Assembly (NCBI RefSeq): GCF_014635065.1
Contig: NZ_BMCG01000005.1
Location: 186,001 to 250,000 of the forward strand
DNA: 64,000 nucleotides
From: Oxalicibacterium flavum
Lineage (GTDB): Bacteria; Pseudomonadota; Gammaproteobacteria; Burkholderiales; Burkholderiaceae_D
Direction of reading: 5' to 3'
Every line of letters starts with the position of its first letter. The stretch's first letter is position 1. The position numbers were made by a program, and so were the translations under genes. Positions 9,491-19,395 of this stretch are shown here, one piece after another. The notes below the pieces were generated by a model. The model was not told the DNA's origin, ran no database searches, and saw only the letters and a list, made by a program, of their open reading frames with translations.

Positions 9491-9704
9491 TGCCGGAGTT
9501 TTTTCGCGAAAAAGAACGCGAATCTTTGCTTGGCGGGCATTTGGGCTTATCCTCTCGTCTTTGCTTTCCGGACTGCCGGCGAAAGCCGTGCCGAGGACGT
9601 TTTCTTGCAAGACAGACGAACGGGCTGCTCCAATGCGGTAACGATCCTGCCCGGATGCGCCCTGAAGGGCCAGGCTCCGATGGCAAGTCGGCAGGCGCCG
9701 GCCA
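9491..9704 (+). ncRNA. Candidate structured noncoding RNA (possibly 6S-like) upstream of panD
   Basis: This 363-bp gene-free gap (9404-9766) holds a region that folds into a long rod. GGGCTTATCC (9543-9552) pairs with GGATGCGCCC (9653-9662). TCGTCT (9555-9560) pairs with AGACGA (9614-9619), continued by TTGC (9561-9564) with GCAA (9607-9610). The tip is a CGGC-GAAA-GCCG tetraloop. A 33-base bulge (9620-9652) interrupts the rod. The closing arms are TGCCGG and CCGGCCA. A TAGAAT at 9486-9491 may be the -10. The rod-with-bulge layout and length suggest 6S RNA, but I cannot match a consensus. A long panD leader is the alternative. Confidence 0.38.
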
Positions 9705-9766
9705 TAATGAATAGATTTGTCTGCGCGAAACACGGCGCCGGCAAGGTTTGAATAAACGGAAGAAAC

Positions 9767-10129
9767 ATGCAACGCATCATGCTCAGGGCCAAGATCCACC
9801 GTGCGACGGTGACGCAGGCCGATCTGCACTATGAAGGTTCGTGCGGGATCGACGAGGATCTGCTGGACGCGGCTGATATCAAGGTCGGCGAGCGTATCGA
9901 GTTGTATAACGTGAACAATGGCGAACGTTTCGCCACCTATGCGATCAAGGGCGTCAAGGGAAGCGGCGAGATTTCGCTCAATGGTGCGGCTGCGCGCCGT
10001 GCCCATCTCGGCGATCTGCTCATCATCTGTACCTATGGACCGATGAGCGACGAAGAGATCGAGACCTATGTGCCCAAGATCGTTTTTGTCGATGAACACA
10101 ACAGGATCACGGGACTGAAGCAGCAATAA
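9767..10129 (+). CDS. panD: Aspartate 1-decarboxylase (pyruvoyl enzyme)
   Basis: PanD converts aspartate to beta-alanine for pantothenate and CoA synthesis. The 120-aa proenzyme cleaves itself between Gly24 and Ser25 in HYEGSCGID to create the pyruvoyl group. Other conserved segments are [30 protein letters not shown] and [11 protein letters not shown]. Length and sequence are typical. CoA is heavily used by the oxalyl-CoA/formyl-CoA genes elsewhere in the window, but panD appears to be an independent unit with its own terminator. Confidence 0.96.
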   Translation: MQRIMLRAKIHRATVTQADLHYEGSCGIDEDLLDAADIKVGERIELYNVNNGERFATYAIKGVKGSGEISLNGAAARRAHLGDLLIICTYGPMSDEEIETYVPKIVFVDEHNRITGLKQQ

Positions 10130-10146
10130 CACGTTGTAGCACCAGA

Positions 10147-10187
10147 AAAAACCCGGTCGCGCCATTGAGCTGCTTGAACCGGGTTTT
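10147..10187 (+). terminator. Terminator after panD
   Basis: An 11-bp stem (AAAAACCCGGT with ACCGGGTTTTT) has a 20-base loop and is followed by T-rich sequence. It separates panD from pntA. Confidence 0.8.
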
Positions 10188-10246
10188 TATTCATGTGCCG
10201 GTCACGTTGATCCAACCAGGAATTTAAACAACTTAAGAGAGAAGGT

Positions 10247-11848
10247 ATGTCTTTAGTTATAGGAGTGCCGCGGGAAACATTCCCCGGAGAAACGCGGGTT
10301 GCAACCGTTCCCGAGGTCGTGCAGAAGCTGATCAAGCAGGGCTATGCGATTGCAGTGGAAAGTGGCGCGGGCAATCTGTCCAACATCAGCGACGATGAAT
10401 ATCGCGCCGCCGGTGCCGAGATTGTCAGCGCGGCCGACGTATGGGCCAAGAGCGACATCATCTTCAAGCTGCGCGGTCCGAACGAGCAGGAAGTCGGCCT
10501 GCTGAAGGAAGGCGGTACGCTGGTCAGCTACATCTGGCCGGCACAGAATCCGGAGCTGATGGAAAAGCTGGCTGCCAAGAAGGCAACCGTGCTGGCCATG
10601 GATTCGGTGCCGCGTATCTCGCGCGCGCAGAAGATGGACGCGCTGTCCTCGCAGGCGAACATCGCCGGCTATCGCGCCGTGATCGAAGCCGCCAATGCGT
10701 TCGGCCGCTTCTTCACCGGCCAGATCACGGCTGCCGGCAAGGTGCCGCCTGCCAAGGTATTCGTGATCGGCGCCGGTGTGGCCGGTCTGGCCGCGATCGG
10801 TACCGCTGCCAACCTGGGCGCGATCGTGCGCGCCAACGATACGCGCAAGGAAGTTGCCGACCAGATCATCTCGATGGGCGGTGAGTTCGTCGCTGTCGAT
10901 TACGAGGAAGACGGTGCCGGCACCGGCGGTTACGCCAAGGTCATGTCGGAAGGCTTCCAGAAGGCCCAGCGCGAAACCTTCGCGCAGCAGGCCAAGGAAG
11001 TCGACATCATCATTACCACCGCGCTGATCCCGGGCAAGCCTGCACCGAAGCTGATCACGGCTGAAATGGTGCAATCGATGAAGCCGGGTTCGGTGATCGT
11101 CGATCTGGCAGCCGAGCAGGGCGGTAACTGCGAGCTGACCGTTCCGGGCGAAGTGACGACCGTGCATGGCGTGACCATCATCGGGTACAAGGATCTGCCG
11201 ACGCGCCTGGCGAAGACGGCTTCCACGCTGTACGCAACCAACCTGTTCCGTCTGTCGGAAGACCTGATCAAGACCAACAGCGTCGATCCGGCCGGCGAAG
11301 GCGCTGCCGCCATCCACATGAACATGGAAGACGAAGTCATTCGCGGCACCACCGTGATCGACCAGGGCAACGTGACATGGCCGCCACCGGCACCCAAACT
11401 GTCGGCCGCTCCGGCACAGCCCAAGCCTGCTGCCGCGCCTGCGCCGGCACATGGCCATGGTCCGAGCACCACGGTGTCGTCGCCGACGCGCGTCGTCGTC
11501 ATGTTTGCTTTTGCAGCATTGTTGTTCGGCCTGATCGGCTTTGGCGCGCCTACCGCGTTCCTCGGCCATCTGACCGTGTTCGTACTGGGTTGCTTCATCG
11601 GCTACATGGTGGTCTGGAACGTGACGCCGGCATTGCATACGCCTCTCATGAGCGTGACCAACGCCATTTCGTCGATCATCGTGATCGGCGCGCTGGTGCA
11701 GGTGGCGCCGCCGCTGGCTGAAGGCGTGACGCGTCCCGAAATGCTGATCAAGGTGATGGCTGCCCTCGGCATCGTCCTCACCGCCATCAACATGTTCGGC
11801 GGCTTTGCCGTGACCCGTCGCATGCTCGACATGTTCCGTAAGAATTAA
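10247..11848 (+). CDS. pntA: NAD(P) transhydrogenase subunit alpha
   Basis: PntA and PntB form a proton-driven pump that transfers hydride from NADH to NADP+. The 533-aa product contains the NAD(H)-binding domain I (about residues 1-375; dinucleotide motif [13 protein letters not shown] near 173). A Pro/Ala-rich linker follows (about 380-415), then three membrane helices from about 420. Domain I and the short membrane part are fused as in E. coli, not split into PntAA and PntAB. A GAGAGAAGG site precedes the ATG. pntB follows after 14 bp. Confidence 0.95.
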   Translation: MSLVIGVPRETFPGETRVATVPEVVQKLIKQGYAIAVESGAGNLSNISDDEYRAAGAEIVSAADVWAKSDIIFKLRGPNEQEVGLLKEGGTLVSYIWPAQNPELMEKLAAKKATVLAMDSVPRISRAQKMDALSSQANIAGYRAVIEAANAFGRFFTGQITAAGKVPPAKVFVIGAGVAGLAAIGTAANLGAIVRANDTRKEVADQIISMGGEFVAVDYEEDGAGTGGYAKVMSEGFQKAQRETFAQQAKEVDIIITTALIPGKPAPKLITAEMVQSMKPGSVIVDLAAEQGGNCELTVPGEVTTVHGVTIIGYKDLPTRLAKTASTLYATNLFRLSEDLIKTNSVDPAGEGAAAIHMNMEDEVIRGTTVIDQGNVTWPPPAPKLSAAPAQPKPAAAPAPAHGHGPSTTVSSPTRVVVMFAFAALLFGLIGFGAPTAFLGHLTVFVLGCFIGYMVVWNVTPALHTPLMSVTNAISSIIVIGALVQVAPPLAEGVTRPEMLIKVMAALGIVLTAINMFGGFAVTRRMLDMFRKN

Positions 11849-11862
11849 GAAGGAGACCCCAA

Positions 11863-13269
11863 GTGTCTGCAAATCTGGCTACTGTCTCCTACATTGGAGC
11901 AACCATCCTGTTCATCCTCAGTCTGGGCGGCTTGTCGCACCCGGAAACCTCGCGCCGCGGCAACCTGTACGGCATGATCGGCATGGCGATTGCCGTGCTG
12001 GCCACCGTGTTCGGCCCGCGCGTCACCGCCGACGGCTATGCCTGGATCGTCATCGCCCTCGTCATCGGTGGCGCCATCGGCCTGTACGCAGCCAAGGTCG
12101 TCAAGATGACCGAAATGCCGGAGCTGGTCGCAATGATGCACAGCTTCGTCGGTCTGGCTGCCGCACTGGTCGGTTTCGCCAGCTATGTCGATCCGTCGCT
12201 GCATTTCGAAGGCGCGGAAAAGACCATCCATGACGTCGAGATCTACATTGGCATCCTGATCGGTGCGATCACGTTCTCGGGTTCGCTGATCGCTTTCGGC
12301 AAGCTCAACGGCAAGATCGGCGGCAAACCGCTGCTGCTGCCGGCGCGTCACTGGCTCAACCTGGTGCTGCTGCTGGTCGTCATCTACTTTGGCGTGCAGT
12401 TCGTCCAGGCCGAGTCCGTCTCGGAAGGCATGACCCCGCTGATCATCATGACCGTAATCGCCCTGCTGTTCGGCATTCACATGGTGATGGCCATTGGTGG
12501 CGCCGACATGCCGGTCGTGGTGTCGATGCTCAACAGCTACTCGGGCTGGGCTGCTTCGGCAACCGGTTTCATGCTCAGCAATGACCTGCTGATCGTGACG
12601 GGTGCGCTGGTCGGTTCGTCGGGTGCGATCCTGTCGTACATCATGTGCAAGGCCATGAACCGCAACTTCATCAGCGTGATCGCCGGCGGTTTCGGCTCGG
12701 GTGCTGCCAAGTCGGGTGGTGCTGCTAAGGAACAGGTCGGCGAAGCAACGCCTGTCAGCGCACAGGAAACCGCCGAACTGCTGCGCGAAGCCAAGAGCAT
12801 TGTCATCGTGCCGGGTTACGGCATGGCAGTGGCTCAGGCCCAGCACACCGTCAACGAAATCACCAAGTTCCTGCGCGACAAGGGTGCCAACGTGCGTTTC
12901 GCGATCCACCCGGTCGCTGGCCGCATGCCTGGTCACATGAACGTGCTGCTGGCTGAAGCCAAGGTGCCGTACGACATCGTGCTGGAGATGGACGAGATCA
13001 ACGAAGACTTCCCGGATACCGACGTCGTCATGGTCATTGGCGCCAACGACATCGTGAACCCGGATGCGCAGGACGATCCGGACAGCCCGATCGCCGGCAT
13101 GCCGGTGCTGGAAGTCTGGAAGGCCGAGACCACCATCGTCATGAAGCGCTCGATGGCTTCCGGTTACGCCGGCGTCGACAATCCGCTCTTCTACAAGGAA
13201 AACAACCGCATGCTGTTCGGCGATGCGAAGAAGATGCTGGACGAAGTGCTGACGACGCTGAAAGGCTGA
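11863..13269 (+). CDS. pntB: NAD(P) transhydrogenase subunit beta
   Basis: The 468-aa partner of PntA has about eight or nine membrane helices in residues 1-270. The NADP(H)-binding domain III (from about 290) contains [14 protein letters not shown] and the [13 protein letters not shown] segment. It starts with GTG at 11863, 14 bp after pntA, with a GGAG site. With formate dehydrogenase elsewhere in the genome supplying NADH, this pair could provide NADPH for biosynthesis during growth on oxalate; this last point is inference. Confidence 0.95.
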   Translation: MSANLATVSYIGATILFILSLGGLSHPETSRRGNLYGMIGMAIAVLATVFGPRVTADGYAWIVIALVIGGAIGLYAAKVVKMTEMPELVAMMHSFVGLAAALVGFASYVDPSLHFEGAEKTIHDVEIYIGILIGAITFSGSLIAFGKLNGKIGGKPLLLPARHWLNLVLLLVVIYFGVQFVQAESVSEGMTPLIIMTVIALLFGIHMVMAIGGADMPVVVSMLNSYSGWAASATGFMLSNDLLIVTGALVGSSGAILSYIMCKAMNRNFISVIAGGFGSGAAKSGGAAKEQVGEATPVSAQETAELLREAKSIVIVPGYGMAVAQAQHTVNEITKFLRDKGANVRFAIHPVAGRMPGHMNVLLAEAKVPYDIVLEMDEINEDFPDTDVVMVIGANDIVNPDAQDDPDSPIAGMPVLEVWKAETTIVMKRSMASGYAGVDNPLFYKENNRMLFGDAKKMLDEVLTTLKG

Positions 13270-13283
13270 TCCGCCTGAAGATG

Positions 13284-13309
13284 AAAAAGCCCGCGCAAGC
13301 GGGCTTTTT
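13284..13309. terminator. Terminator after pntB
   Basis: A perfect 11-bp stem (AAAAAGCCCGC with GCGGGCTTTTT) has a GCAA loop and a T run. It lies between convergent pntB and the LysR gene and has A/T runs on both sides. Confidence 0.88.
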
Positions 13310-13347
13310 TGTTTGTGCGGTGTTCGCAGTACGTAAAGAGTGAACGC

Positions 13348-14253
13348 TTACCTGCTCCAGTAGCCCGGCTGGTTGTACATGGCCTGCAGGTGCCAGATGA
13401 ACAGCCGGACCTTGGCCGGCACGTTGCGTTGTTGCGGATAGACCGCCATGATGTCGTATTCGGGGATCGCGTATTCGTCGAGCACGGTTTCCAGCGTGCC
13501 GTTCTCGAGCTGGCTCTGGATTTCCCACATGGAACGCCAGGCGATGCCCAGTCCTTCGGTCATCCAGCGGTGCAGCAGTTCGCCGTCGTTGCAGTCGAGG
13601 CTGCCGTCGATGCGCACCGAAACCGTCTTGCCGCGGTGATTGAAGTACCAGCCGCGCTGCTGGCCGCCTTGCAAGTTAAACGCAAGACAATTATGCTTGC
13701 CGAGATCGTCCAGTGTCTTCGGCCTGCCGTGTTTCTCGAAGTATTCCGGCGTGCCGCATACCACGCGCTTGTTGGACGCCAGCTTGACGGCCACGAAGTT
13801 GGGCTCGATGGTGCCGCCGATGCGTATCCCCATGTCATAACCTTCCTGCACGAGATCGACCACGCGATCGGTCAGGTTGAATGACATTTTCAGATCCGGA
13901 TGCTGCTGCAAGAAAGAAGGGGCATACGGTGCCACGTGAAGCCGGCCGAAGGAAGCGGGAGCCGAAACGATCAGGTGGCCGGTGACTTTGTGGCGGCCTG
14001 CGGAGATCGCGCTTTCCGCCTGATCGAGCTCCGACAGCAGCTTGCGGCAATGCTCGAGATAGACCGAGCCTTCCTCGGTCAGCGCCAGGCGCCGCGTCGA
14101 GCGATGCAGCAGCCGCACGCCGAGGCGTTTCTCCAGGGCATCGACACGGCGACCGACCATGACCGGGGTCACCTGCAGCGCCAGCGCGGCGGCGGCAAAG
14201 CTTCCCTGATCGACGGCGGTGGTAAAGGCCTCGATTTGTTTGAGCTTATCCAT
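13348..14253 (-). CDS. LysR-type regulator, divergent from the glyoxylate operon
   Basis: The 301-aa product has an N-terminal winged helix-turn-helix (residues 1-60, FAAAALALQVTPVMVGRRVDAL) and a C-terminal periplasmic-binding-like sensor domain (about 90-295). It belongs to the CrgA/AaeR-like branch judging by GHLIVSAPASFGRLHVAP. It is divergent from gcl across 105 bp containing two perfect palindromes of LysR type, one immediately before its own start. It probably senses an intermediate such as glyoxylate or tartronate semialdehyde and controls gcl-hyi-glxR. The effector is inferred. Confidence 0.9.
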   Translation of the reverse strand: MDKLKQIEAFTTAVDQGSFAAAALALQVTPVMVGRRVDALEKRLGVRLLHRSTRRLALTEEGSVYLEHCRKLLSELDQAESAISAGRHKVTGHLIVSAPASFGRLHVAPYAPSFLQQHPDLKMSFNLTDRVVDLVQEGYDMGIRIGGTIEPNFVAVKLASNKRVVCGTPEYFEKHGRPKTLDDLGKHNCLAFNLQGGQQRGWYFNHRGKTVSVRIDGSLDCNDGELLHRWMTEGLGIAWRSMWEIQSQLENGTLETVLDEYAIPEYDIMAVYPQQRNVPAKVRLFIWHLQAMYNQPGYWSR

Positions 14254-14255
14254 TC

Positions 14256-14270
14256 GATACTTTAAGTATC
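14256..14270. promoter_or_regulatory. LysR-type palindrome at the regulator's own start
   Basis: GATACTTTAAGTATC is a perfect 7-1-7 palindrome 2 bases upstream of the LysR ATG. It is well placed for autorepression. Its core ATACTTTAAGTAT recurs with one change upstream of both 111-aa genes (30605 and 48160). Confidence 0.6.
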
Positions 14271-14301
14271 TAATTGATTAAACGAAAGTTCTATTATCAA
14301 A

Positions 14302-14318
14302 TAATTGCACAGCAATTA
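14302..14318. promoter_or_regulatory. Second LysR-type palindrome in the gcl promoter region
   Basis: TAATTGCACAGCAATTA is a perfect 7-3-7 inverted repeat in the LysR/gcl intergenic space, 41 bases before gcl. It has the T-N11-A geometry of LysR operators and is the likely activation site for gcl. Confidence 0.55.
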
Positions 14319-14358
14319 GTATACGTATCAGCAAAAATTTCGTTCACTGGAGGTAATG

Positions 14359-16131
14359 ATGGCAAAGATGACCGCAGCCCAGGCAGCAGTCTGGGTTATG
14401 CAGAAGGAAGGTATCGATCAGGCGTTCGGCGTGCCGGGCGCAGCGATCAACCCGTTTTACTCGGCACTGCAGAAAAACGGCACGATCGCTCACGTGCTGG
14501 CGCGCCACGTTGAAGGCGCATCGCACATGGCAGAAGGCTACACCCGTGCAAAAGCCGGCAACATCGGCGTCTGCCTGGGCACCTCGGGCCCTGCCGGCAC
14601 CGACATGATCACCGGCCTGTATTCCGCATCGGCCGACTCGATCCCAATTCTGTGCGTCACCGGTCAGGCACCGCGCGCCCGTATTCACAAGGAAGACTTC
14701 CAGGCTGTCGATATCGAGAAAATCTCGTCGCCGGTCACCAAATGGTCGGTCATGGTACGTGAGCCGGCCCTGGTGCCGATGGTATTCCAGCAGGCTTTCC
14801 ACATCATGCGTTCGGGCCGTCCGGGTCCGGTGCTGATCGACCTGCCGTTCGACGTGCAAGTCGCCGAGATCGAATTCGATCCTGACCTGTACGAACCGCT
14901 GCCGGTCTACAAGCCTGCGGCAACCCGCAAGCAGATCGAACGCGCGCTGACGATGCTGAACGAAGCCGAGCGTCCGCTGCTGATCTCGGGCGGCGGCGTC
15001 ATCAACGCCGACGCTACCGCGCTGATGCGCGAGTTCGCCGAACTGGTCAACGTGCCGGTCGTGCCGACCCTGATGGGCTGGGGCACCGTGCCTGACGATC
15101 ACCCGCTGATGGCCGGCATGGTCGGTCTGCAGACCTCGCACCGCTACGGCAACGCGACGATGCTGGCTTCGGACTTCTGCTTCGGTATCGGCAACCGCTG
15201 GGCCAACCGCTTCACCGGCTCGATCGACGTCTTCACCCAAGGCCGCAAGTTCGTCCACATCGACATCGAACCGACCCAGATCGGCCGCGTGTTCGGTCCG
15301 GATCTCGGCATCGTGTCGGATGCAAAAGCGGCACTGACCCTGCTGGTCGAAGTCGCCAAGGAATGGAAAGCCGCCGGCAAGTTCAAGAACCGCGACGCGT
15401 GGATCGCCGAGTGCCAGAAGCGCAAGCGCACGATGCTGCGCAAGACCGACTTCGACAACACGCCGATCAAGCCGCAACGCGTGTACCAGGAAATGAACAA
15501 GGTGTTCGGCAAGGACACCCGTTACGTCTCGAACATCGGTCTGTCGCAGATCGCTGCCGGCCAGTTCCTGCACGTGTATAACGAGCGTAACTGGATCAAC
15601 TGCGGTCAGGCAGGCCCGCTGGGCTGGACCGTTCCGGCCGCCCTGGGTGTGCGCGTTGCCGATCCGGCCAGCGAAGTCGTTGCCATCACCGGCGACTACG
15701 ACTTCCAGTTCCTGATCGAAGAACTGGCCGTTGGCGCGCAGTTCAACCTGCCGTACATCCACGTGCTGGTGAACAACTCGTACCTCGGTCTGATCCGTCA
15801 GGCGCAACGCATGTTCACGATGGACTACTGCGTCTCGCTGGCATTCGACAACATCAACTCGACCGAAAACGCATCGTACGGTGTGGATCACGTCAAGGTC
15901 ACCGAAGGCCTCGGCTGCAAGGCGATCCGCGTGTTCGAACCGAGCGAAATCGAACCTGCGCTGCGCAAAGCACAGGAGTGGATCAAGGAATTCAAGGTGC
16001 CGGTCGTGGTCGAGGTCATCCTCGAACGCGTGACCAACATCGCCATGGGCACCGAGATCAACGCGATCAACGAATTTGAAGAAATCATCGACGTGGTGGA
16101 AGGCGAACCCGCGCTGGCCGGAAAGGAGTAA
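14359..16131 (+). CDS. gcl: Glyoxylate carboligase (tartronate-semialdehyde synthase)
   Basis: Gcl joins two glyoxylates to tartronate semialdehyde plus CO2, using TPP and FAD. Two adjacent ATGs (14356 and 14359) are possible; the second is better spaced from GGAGG at 14349. From it the protein is 590 aa and the position of the usual catalytic Glu is Val51 ([13 protein letters not shown]), the hallmark of true Gcl. TPP binding shows as [12 protein letters not shown] followed by [10 protein letters not shown]. The gene uses a strongly biased codon set, suggesting high expression. hyi follows after 4 bp. Confidence 0.96.
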   Translation: MAKMTAAQAAVWVMQKEGIDQAFGVPGAAINPFYSALQKNGTIAHVLARHVEGASHMAEGYTRAKAGNIGVCLGTSGPAGTDMITGLYSASADSIPILCVTGQAPRARIHKEDFQAVDIEKISSPVTKWSVMVREPALVPMVFQQAFHIMRSGRPGPVLIDLPFDVQVAEIEFDPDLYEPLPVYKPAATRKQIERALTMLNEAERPLLISGGGVINADATALMREFAELVNVPVVPTLMGWGTVPDDHPLMAGMVGLQTSHRYGNATMLASDFCFGIGNRWANRFTGSIDVFTQGRKFVHIDIEPTQIGRVFGPDLGIVSDAKAALTLLVEVAKEWKAAGKFKNRDAWIAECQKRKRTMLRKTDFDNTPIKPQRVYQEMNKVFGKDTRYVSNIGLSQIAAGQFLHVYNERNWINCGQAGPLGWTVPAALGVRVADPASEVVAITGDYDFQFLIEELAVGAQFNLPYIHVLVNNSYLGLIRQAQRMFTMDYCVSLAFDNINSTENASYGVDHVKVTEGLGCKAIRVFEPSEIEPALRKAQEWIKEFKVPVVVEVILERVTNIAMGTEINAINEFEEIIDVVEGEPALAGKE

Positions 16132-16135
16132 TACG

Positions 16136-16915
16136 ATGACGAAACTTGCTGCCAACCTGACGATGCTGTTCAACGAGGTTCCATTCCTGGAACGTTTTGA
16201 ACAAGCTGCCAAGAACGGTTTCAAGGGTGTCGAATTTCTGTTCCCCTACGATTTTCCTGCAGAGGAAGTCGCGGCGAAACTGAAAGCCAACAACCTCGAA
16301 ATGGTGCTGCACAACCTGCCGGCTGGTAACTGGGCCGGTGGCGAACGCGGTATCGCCTGCCACCCGGATCGCGTGGCCGAGTTCAAGGAAGGCGTCGACA
16401 AGGCGCTGGAATACGCAAAGGTGCTCGGTACCAAGCACATCAACTGCCTGGCAGGCATCGTGCCGGCAGGCGTGTCGAAAGAGCAGGCAGAAGCGACGTT
16501 CGTATCGAACCTGAAGTACGCAGCGGACAAGCTGAAGGCCGCGGGTATCCCGCTGCTGATCGAAGCGATCAACACCTTCGACATCCCCGGCTTCTTCCTG
16601 ACCGGCACCAAGCAGACCCTGGACATCATCGCCAAGGTCGGCTCGGACAACCTGTTCTTCCAGTACGACATCTATCACATGCAACGCATGGAAGGCGAAC
16701 TGGCGAACACGGTGAAAGCCAACCTGGCCGTCATCCCGCACATTCAGCTGGCTGACAATCCGGGTCGCTTCGAACCAGGCACGGGTGAGATCAACTACAC
16801 CTTCCTGTTCAAGTATCTGGACGAAATCGGCTACAAGGGCTGGATCGGTTGTGAATACAAACCGAAAGCCGGCACGGTCGAAGGTCTGGGCTGGCGCGCT
16901 GCGCACGGCGTGTAA
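16136..16915 (+). CDS. hyi: Hydroxypyruvate isomerase
   Basis: Hyi interconverts hydroxypyruvate and tartronate semialdehyde. The start at 16136 follows a GGAG in the end of gcl, giving 259 aa (family about 258). It is a xylose-isomerase-like TIM barrel. Metal ligands lie in LLIEAINTFDIPGF, in FQYDIYHMQRMEGE and in the final GCEYKPKAGT segment. It is the second gene of the gcl operon, and its sequence is close to that of proteins found beside gcl in other Proteobacteria. Confidence 0.94.
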   Translation: MTKLAANLTMLFNEVPFLERFEQAAKNGFKGVEFLFPYDFPAEEVAAKLKANNLEMVLHNLPAGNWAGGERGIACHPDRVAEFKEGVDKALEYAKVLGTKHINCLAGIVPAGVSKEQAEATFVSNLKYAADKLKAAGIPLLIEAINTFDIPGFFLTGTKQTLDIIAKVGSDNLFFQYDIYHMQRMEGELANTVKANLAVIPHIQLADNPGRFEPGTGEINYTFLFKYLDEIGYKGWIGCEYKPKAGTVEGLGWRAAHGV

Positions 16916-16925
16916 GAAGAAAAAA

Positions 16926-16953
16926 TCATGGGCGGTCTGCGGGCTGCCCATGA
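16926..16953 (+). other. Hairpin between hyi and glxR
   Basis: TCATGGGC pairs with GCCCATGA around a 12-base loop, 10 bases after hyi, with no T run. It may stabilise the upstream mRNA or mark a processing point. The rest of the 133-bp gap shows no gene. Confidence 0.45.
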
Positions 16954-17048
16954 CGTTTATCGGACTTTCACGTCCTCGTCACAAAAGTACTACACCATAG
17001 CGCGTACCATTACGGACGCGTTTCATCAAAACATCAGGAGTCAATAAC

Positions 17049-17936
17049 ATGGCAAAAGTCGGATTCATCGGTTTGGGCATCATGGGCGCGCCGATGGCGC
17101 TCAACCTGCAAAAGGGTGGCCACGAGCTGTACGTTCACGATCAGAAAGCGCCTGCGCAGGAACTGATCGACGGCGGCGCGAAGGTCTGCGCTTCGGGCGC
17201 CGAAGTTGCCAAGAACGCTGACGTCATCATCACCATGGTGCCGGACACCCCGCACGTGGAAGCCGTCCTGTTCGGCGAAAACGGTGTCGCCGCCGGTCTG
17301 TCGAAAGGCAAGATCGTGGTGGACATGAGCTCGATCTCGCCGATCGCGACCAAGGGTTTCGCCAAGAAGGTCAACGACCTCGGCGCCGAATACCTGGACG
17401 CACCGGTGTCGGGTGGTGAAGTCGGCGCGAAAGCCGCTTCGCTGACGATCATGGTCGGCGGTTCGGAAGCTGCCTTCGGCACCGTCAAGCCACTGTTCGA
17501 ACTGATGGGCAAGAACATCACGCTGGTCGGCGGTAACGGCGATGGCCAGACCACCAAGGTCGCCAACCAGATCATCGTTGCACTGAACATCCAGGCAGTC
17601 GCCGAAGCGCTGCTGTTCGCATCGAAAGCCGGCGCCAACCCGGCCAAGGTGCGTGAAGCGCTGATGGGCGGTTTCGCCAACTCGCGCATTCTGGAAGTGC
17701 ACGGCGAGCGCATGGTCAAGCGTACGTTCAACCCGGGCTTCCGCATCGAACTGCACCAGAAGGATCTGAACCTGGCACTGCAGGGCGCCAAGTCGATGGG
17801 CATCTCGCTGCCGAACACCGCAGCCGCCCAGGAACTGATGAATGCCTGCGCCGCCAACGGCCTGTCCGGCATGGATCACTCGGCACTGTGCCGTGCGATC
17901 GAGATCATGTCGAACCACGAAATCGCCAAGGCGTAA
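17049..17936 (+). CDS. glxR: 2-hydroxy-3-oxopropionate (tartronate semialdehyde) reductase
   Basis: GlxR reduces tartronate semialdehyde to D-glycerate. The 295-aa product is a beta-hydroxyacid dehydrogenase with N-terminal dinucleotide motif VGFIGLGIMGAPMA, substrate motif DAPVSGGEVGAK and catalytic lysine in GDGQTTKVANQI. AGGAG lies at 17037-17041. It follows hyi, and its place in a gcl-hyi cluster decides between GlxR and other family members such as 3-hydroxyisobutyrate dehydrogenase. Confidence 0.94.
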   Translation: MAKVGFIGLGIMGAPMALNLQKGGHELYVHDQKAPAQELIDGGAKVCASGAEVAKNADVIITMVPDTPHVEAVLFGENGVAAGLSKGKIVVDMSSISPIATKGFAKKVNDLGAEYLDAPVSGGEVGAKAASLTIMVGGSEAAFGTVKPLFELMGKNITLVGGNGDGQTTKVANQIIVALNIQAVAEALLFASKAGANPAKVREALMGGFANSRILEVHGERMVKRTFNPGFRIELHQKDLNLALQGAKSMGISLPNTAAAQELMNACAANGLSGMDHSALCRAIEIMSNHEIAKA

Positions 17937-17977
17937 TTCGTCAACCGCTGTTCCACTGCAGCGTTAGTTGCAGATAT

Positions 17978-18013
17978 CGAACCGGCATTGCGCATCGTGG
18001 CAGTGCCGGTTCG
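17978..18013 (+). terminator. Hairpin, possible terminator after glxR
   Basis: CGAACCGGCA pairs perfectly with TGCCGGTTCG around a 16-base loop, followed by AATTTTCATTTTG. The broken T run suggests partial termination before the glycerate kinase gene. Confidence 0.55.
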
Positions 18014-18054
18014 AATTTTCATTTTGATTTACCCCATTAAAAGTATTTGCTCCC

Positions 18055-19320
18055 ATGTCGATTGATCCACGCCAGTTTTTGAACGACCTGTATGACACCG
18101 CAGTCGAGGCCGTGAGCGCACGTCAGTGCATGCCCGCCTACCTGCCCAAGCAATCCGCCAAGGGACGCACGCTGGTGATCGGCGCCGGCAAGGGCGCCGC
18201 GGCGATGGCAAAGGTCGTCGAAGACACGTGGCCTGGCAAGGTCGAAGGCCTGATCGTCACGCGCTACGAGCACGGCGCCGACTGCAAGCAGATCGAGATC
18301 GTCGAAGCCGCGCATCCGGTGCCGGACGAAGCCGGCCGCGCCGCTGCCGGCCGCATGCTGGAACTGGTCAAGGGCCTGACCGAGGACGACCTCGTGCTGT
18401 GCCTGATCACCGGCGGCGGTTCCGCGCTGCTGAGCCTGCCGGGCGAAGGCATCACACTGGAGCAGAAACAGGCATTGAACAAGGCGTTGCTCAAGAGCGG
18501 CGCCACGATTTCCGAAATGAACTGCGTGCGCAAGCACCTGTCGGCCATCAAGGGCGGACGTCTGGCGCTCGCATGCGCGCCGGCCAAGGTCATCACGCTG
18601 CTGATTTCCGACGTGCCGGGCGACGATCCGGGCGTGATCGCTTCCGGCCCGACGTTGCCGGACCCGACCACCTGCGAACAGTCGCTGGCGATCCTGAAGA
18701 AGTACAACATCGAGATTCCCGAGAACGTGCGCCAGCATCTCGAATCCGGCGCCGGCGAAACGCCGAAACCCGGTGACGCGCGTTTTGCACGCAACGAGCA
18801 TCACGTGATGGCGACCGCCCAGCATGCGCTGGAAGCGGCAGCCGAGAAGGCACGCGCCGCCGGCATCACGCCTTACATCCTGTCCAACGACCTCGAAGGC
18901 GAATCGCGCGATGTCGGCATGGTGCACGCGGCGCTCGCCAAGCAGGTCGCCAAGTACGGCCAGCCGTTTGCCAAGCCATGCGTGATCCTGTCCGGCGGCG
19001 AAACCACGGTCACGGTGCGCGGCAAGGGCCGCGGCGGCCGCAATGCGGAATTCCTGCTGAGTCTGGCAGTGTCGCTGCAGGGCACGCCCGGCATTTATGC
19101 ACTGGCCTGCGACACGGACGGCATCGACGGCTCGGAAGATAACGCCGGCGCGATCTATACGCCGGACTCCTGGTCGCGTGCGGAAGAGAAGGGCCTGAGT
19201 GCCAAGGCCATGCTCGAGAACAACGATGGCTACGGTTTCTTCAGCGGCCTCGGCGACCTGATCGTCAGCGGCCCGACGCGCACCAACGTCAACGACTTCC
19301 GCGCCATCCTGATTTTGTAA
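18055..19320 (+). CDS. ttuD: Glycerate 2-kinase (MOFRL family, TtuD/GckA-like)
   Basis: This enzyme phosphorylates D-glycerate to 2-phosphoglycerate. It has often been annotated as hydroxypyruvate reductase because of the early name TtuD. The 421-aa product has the N-terminal GckA domain (VIGAGKGAAAMAKV, CLITGGGSALLSLP, SDVPGDDPGVIASGPT) and the C-terminal MOFRL domain (ILSGGETTVTVRGKGRGGRN, ACDTDGIDGSEDNAGA). It follows glxR and precedes pyk, the known gcl-hyi-glxR-ttuD-pyk order of pseudomonads. Together these convert glyoxylate to pyruvate. Confidence 0.92.
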   Translation: MSIDPRQFLNDLYDTAVEAVSARQCMPAYLPKQSAKGRTLVIGAGKGAAAMAKVVEDTWPGKVEGLIVTRYEHGADCKQIEIVEAAHPVPDEAGRAAAGRMLELVKGLTEDDLVLCLITGGGSALLSLPGEGITLEQKQALNKALLKSGATISEMNCVRKHLSAIKGGRLALACAPAKVITLLISDVPGDDPGVIASGPTLPDPTTCEQSLAILKKYNIEIPENVRQHLESGAGETPKPGDARFARNEHHVMATAQHALEAAAEKARAAGITPYILSNDLEGESRDVGMVHAALAKQVAKYGQPFAKPCVILSGGETTVTVRGKGRGGRNAEFLLSLAVSLQGTPGIYALACDTDGIDGSEDNAGAIYTPDSWSRAEEKGLSAKAMLENNDGYGFFSGLGDLIVSGPTRTNVNDFRAILIL

Positions 19321-19331
19321 CCCCCGATGCT

Positions 19332-19368
19332 CCGGCCGGAATGCAGTGTTCCCGGCCGGCCCGTTTTT
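19332..19368 (+). terminator. Terminator or attenuator between ttuD and pyk
   Basis: CCGGCCGG pairs with a second CCGGCCGG around a 12-base loop and is followed by CCCGTTTTT. It probably separates or tunes pyk expression relative to the upstream genes. Confidence 0.65.
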
Positions 19369-19395
19369 AATTTTTCCTTTTAGAAGAAGATTGTC

